Assembly (NCBI GenBank): GCA_021852325.1
Contig: JAJZNM010000110.1
Location: 1 to 24,682 of the forward strand
Reading direction: 5' to 3'
Length of the DNA: 24,682 bases
From: Pseudomonadota bacterium
Lineage (GTDB): Bacteria > Pseudomonadota > Gammaproteobacteria > JAKAQQ01
Part shown: positions 23,034 to 24,682 of the stretch, piece after piece
How the letters are laid out: each line of letters begins with the position of its first letter
Numbering within the stretch: position 1 is the first letter of the stretch
Program-made: the position numbers and the translations under genes
The notes under the pieces: model-generated
Told to the model about the DNA's origin: nothing
The model's input: the letters and a program-made list of their open reading frames with translations, nothing else
The model's database searches: none

Positions 23034-24325
23034 GACCGGTCGCGAGGGTGCTCATCTTGGCTCCCGTCCTCAAGCCCAAAAAGGTCCCGTGCCGCAAGGA
23101 TCAGGTTTTCCCGGCCCTCCTGCGCGGCCTCACGAAGCTGGACCGTCGGGAGGTGGATCAGGCGATTGGTGAGGGTATGGGCCAGGAAATCCAGGGCGGA
23201 TTCCGGGGATTCGCCGTGGCGGAGTAGCTGGAGTGCCTGCTCAAGTGTGGCACGGCGGGTTTTCTGGGCACGTTCTCGCAGCGCACAGATGGTGGGTGTG
23301 GCCATCCGCCCCTTGAGATCTAGCGCATGTTCGGCAACGGCGCGTTCGACCGCCTGTTCGGCGGTTTCCGCTGCCCGGTGCCGTTCGCGCCGGTTGTCAC
23401 GCGCGAGGGATTCCAGATGATCGAGCGTGTAGAGAAAAACCTCGGGCATGGTGGCCACACCCGGATCCACATTGCGCGGCAGTCCGAGGTCCATGATGAA
23501 TACGGGCGCATGGCGTCTGCGCTCGAGCGCGGCACGTACCACGTCCGGGGTGAGGACCGGTTCTGTGAGCTGGGCCGCGGCAAAGATGAGATCCGCCTCC
23601 GCGAGATGGGCGGGGAGCTCGTCGAGCGTGATCGCATAACCGCCTTGTGGCTGGGCCAGCTGTCGGGCCCGTTCGAGGGAACGGTTGGCCACGATGAGCC
23701 GGGACAGGTGCAGCCGCGCAAGGTGCTGGCTGACGAGCTGCATGGTGTCCCCCGCGCCGATCAAAAGGGCCGTCCGCGCCGGAAAGTCGTCGAAAATTTC
23801 CTCGGCAAGGTGCACGCTCAGGGAGGCGATCGATACCGGATGGAGGCCGATCCCGGACTCGTGGCGGATCTGCTTGGCCGCGAGAAAGACGAACTGGAAC
23901 AGGCCATGCAAGGCCTGGCCGACAAAACCATTCTGGTGCGCGAGCTCATAGGCCTGCTTGATCTGGCCGAGAATCTGGGGTTCGCCAATGACCTGGGAGT
24001 CGAGTCCGGCGGCCACGCGCAACAGGTGCCGGGCGACTCCGAGGTCCGCATAGCCATAGAGCAGGGGCTCGATCGCCTGCCGTGCTTCTGGAGCCAGATC
24101 CATCATCCAGCTCTGCCCGGCGGCGAACGGCTGATCCTGGTTCAGGCGCGTCTCGTAATAGATTTCCGTGCGGTTGCAGGTCGAAAGCAGCACGGCCTCG
24201 TCGACGCCCGAGGCATCCTGCATCCTCCGCAGTTCACGCACGAAGGCTTCTGGAGGAACGGCCAGGGGTTCCCGCAGGCTGACGGGTGCGTGGTGATGGT
24301 TGAGTCCGACGAGGGCAAGGGTCAT
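23030..24325 (-). CDS. hemA: Glutamyl-tRNA reductase
   Basis: NADPH-dependent enzyme that reduces glutamyl-tRNA to glutamate-1-semialdehyde, the first committed step of C5 tetrapyrrole synthesis. The 431-residue product begins MTLALVGLNHHHAPVSLRE. The catalytic Cys50 is in LLSTCNRTEIY, and GLDSQVIGEPQILGQIK is the family signature at about 108-124. A Rossmann NADPH domain follows (LLIGAGDTMQLVSQHL), then the C-terminal dimerisation helices. Length matches the family. It is the first gene of the hemA-prfA pair and divergent from thiS. Confidence 0.97.
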   Translation of the reverse strand: MTLALVGLNHHHAPVSLREPLAVPPEAFVRELRRMQDASGVDEAVLLSTCNRTEIYYETRLNQDQPFAAGQSWMMDLAPEARQAIEPLLYGYADLGVARHLLRVAAGLDSQVIGEPQILGQIKQAYELAHQNGFVGQALHGLFQFVFLAAKQIRHESGIGLHPVSIASLSVHLAEEIFDDFPARTALLIGAGDTMQLVSQHLARLHLSRLIVANRSLERARQLAQPQGGYAITLDELPAHLAEADLIFAAAQLTEPVLTPDVVRAALERRRHAPVFIMDLGLPRNVDPGVATMPEVFLYTLDHLESLARDNRRERHRAAETAEQAVERAVAEHALDLKGRMATPTICALRERAQKTRRATLEQALQLLRHGESPESALDFLAHTLTNRLIHLPTVQLREAAQEGRENLILAARDLFGLEDGSQDEHPRDRS

Positions 24326-24373
24326 GGCGGTCGTCCGGGTTCGGCTTCGCGCAGGGTTCCGTGAGATCAGGGA

Positions 24374-24379
24374 ATTTTA
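24374..24379 (-). promoter_or_regulatory. Putative -10 element of hemA
   Basis: The minus strand reads TAAAAT here, within GGCGTAAAATTCCC. A start point about seven bases on would give a leader of roughly 40 nt to the hemA ATG. No good -35 element is visible at 17 bp and the TG extension is missing, so this is tentative. Confidence 0.3.
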
Positions 24380-24461
24380 CGCCTCTACGGACAGGTGGAC
24401 CGGATGGGGATGCGTGAGGCTTAATCTCCCCATGCCCGAAGGCAGGGCTTTACGCCGCTTT

Positions 24462-24470
24462 TGGTAAAAT
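24462..24470 (+). promoter_or_regulatory. Putative extended -10 promoter of thiS, possibly leaderless
   Basis: TGgTAAAAT (hexamer 24465-24470) is a good extended -10. The thiS ATG begins at 24477, the position expected for the first transcribed base, and there is no proper ribosome site between. The transcript may start at or beside the AUG. Confidence 0.4.
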
Positions 24471-24476
24471 GCAGGC

Positions 24477-24677
24477 ATGCGCATACTCTTGAATGGTGAA
24501 CTGCACGAGATCGGGGAGGCGCAGACCGTGGCCGAACTCCTTTCGGCCCTGGACATCGGCTCCGGGCGGATGGCCCTCGAGTGCAACGGTGAAATCGTGC
24601 CCCGCAGTGAATACGGGCGGCGCCGGATCGCAGACGGGGATGCCATCGACATCATTCATGCGGTCGGGGGGGGGTAG
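24477..24677 (+). CDS. thiS: Sulfur carrier protein ThiS
   Basis: Ubiquitin-like carrier that bears a C-terminal thiocarboxylate and donates sulfur to the thiazole ring of thiamine. The 66-residue product has the usual length and beta-grasp pattern: MRILLNGELHEI, TVAELLSALDI, MALECNGEIVPRSEY, DGDAIDIIHAVGGG. The C-terminal Gly-Gly is the site of adenylation by a ThiF/MoeB-type E1. A thiazole synthase gene (thiG) often follows, but the window ends 5 bases after the stop. It is divergent from hemA. Confidence 0.95.
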   Translation: MRILLNGELHEIGEAQTVAELLSALDIGSGRMALECNGEIVPRSEYGRRRIADGDAIDIIHAVGGG

Positions 24678-24682
24678 GCGCA

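Noticed and set aside
24326..24476. Possible TPP riboswitch before thiS
   Set aside because: The conserved CUGAGA and thi-box elements are not present in usable arrangement, and the proposed promoter leaves no room for a leader.

Overview
The window looks like a chromosomal segment of a GC-rich gammaproteobacterium. The evidence is an elongasome cluster divergent from gatCAB, hemA next to prfA, and prmC followed by a moeB-like gene on the same strand. Nothing in the window fixes the genus. Most of it is core housekeeping DNA, and I see no CRISPR array, rRNA or tRNA gene, intact mobile element or defence system.

Bases 1-8584 (minus strand) hold an eight-gene lateral-wall operon, in transcription order mreB, mreC, mreD, mrdA (PBP2), rodA, mltB, rlpA, dacA. 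Cytoskeleton, glycan polymerase, transpeptidase and trimming enzymes appear to share one transcript. Two points stand out. RlpA has lost two of the three conserved catalytic-site positions. A 116-bp spacer between mrdA and rodA is bounded by a perfect 9-bp direct repeat, whose collapse would restore a TGATG stop-start junction.

Bases 8585-11846 hold a divergent promoter region and the overlapping gatC-gatA-gatB operon for the tRNA-dependent amidotransferase.

Bases 11847-14945 are an accessory, partly AT-richer and scarred stretch. It has two intact-looking genes, an arginase-family enzyme preceded by a 16-codon upstream ORF and a GNAT acetyltransferase. These are interleaved with decayed transposase fragments that I read as IS5-, IS30- and IS256-type, all on the minus strand. 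About 0.5 kb at the right end of this stretch has nothing I can identify.

Bases 14946-24682 return to core genes. hemA, prfA, prmC and a moeB/thiF-type gene keep the order of the hemA-prfA-prmC-moeB operon known from Pseudomonas, but plus-strand genes now lie between them: marC, a cbs-cystathionine lyase-SseB-like operon, and a membrane protein gene. A small Thr-rich lipoprotein gene with its own terminator also lies in this interval. thiS starts at the right edge. The transsulfuration pair would convert homocysteine to cysteine, while ThiS and the MoeB/ThiF protein belong to sulfur-carrier chemistry. Several intergenic regions contain extended -10 promoter-like sequences of the form TGnTAnnAT. 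In front of moeB and thiS they sit so close to the start codon that leaderless transcripts are plausible.
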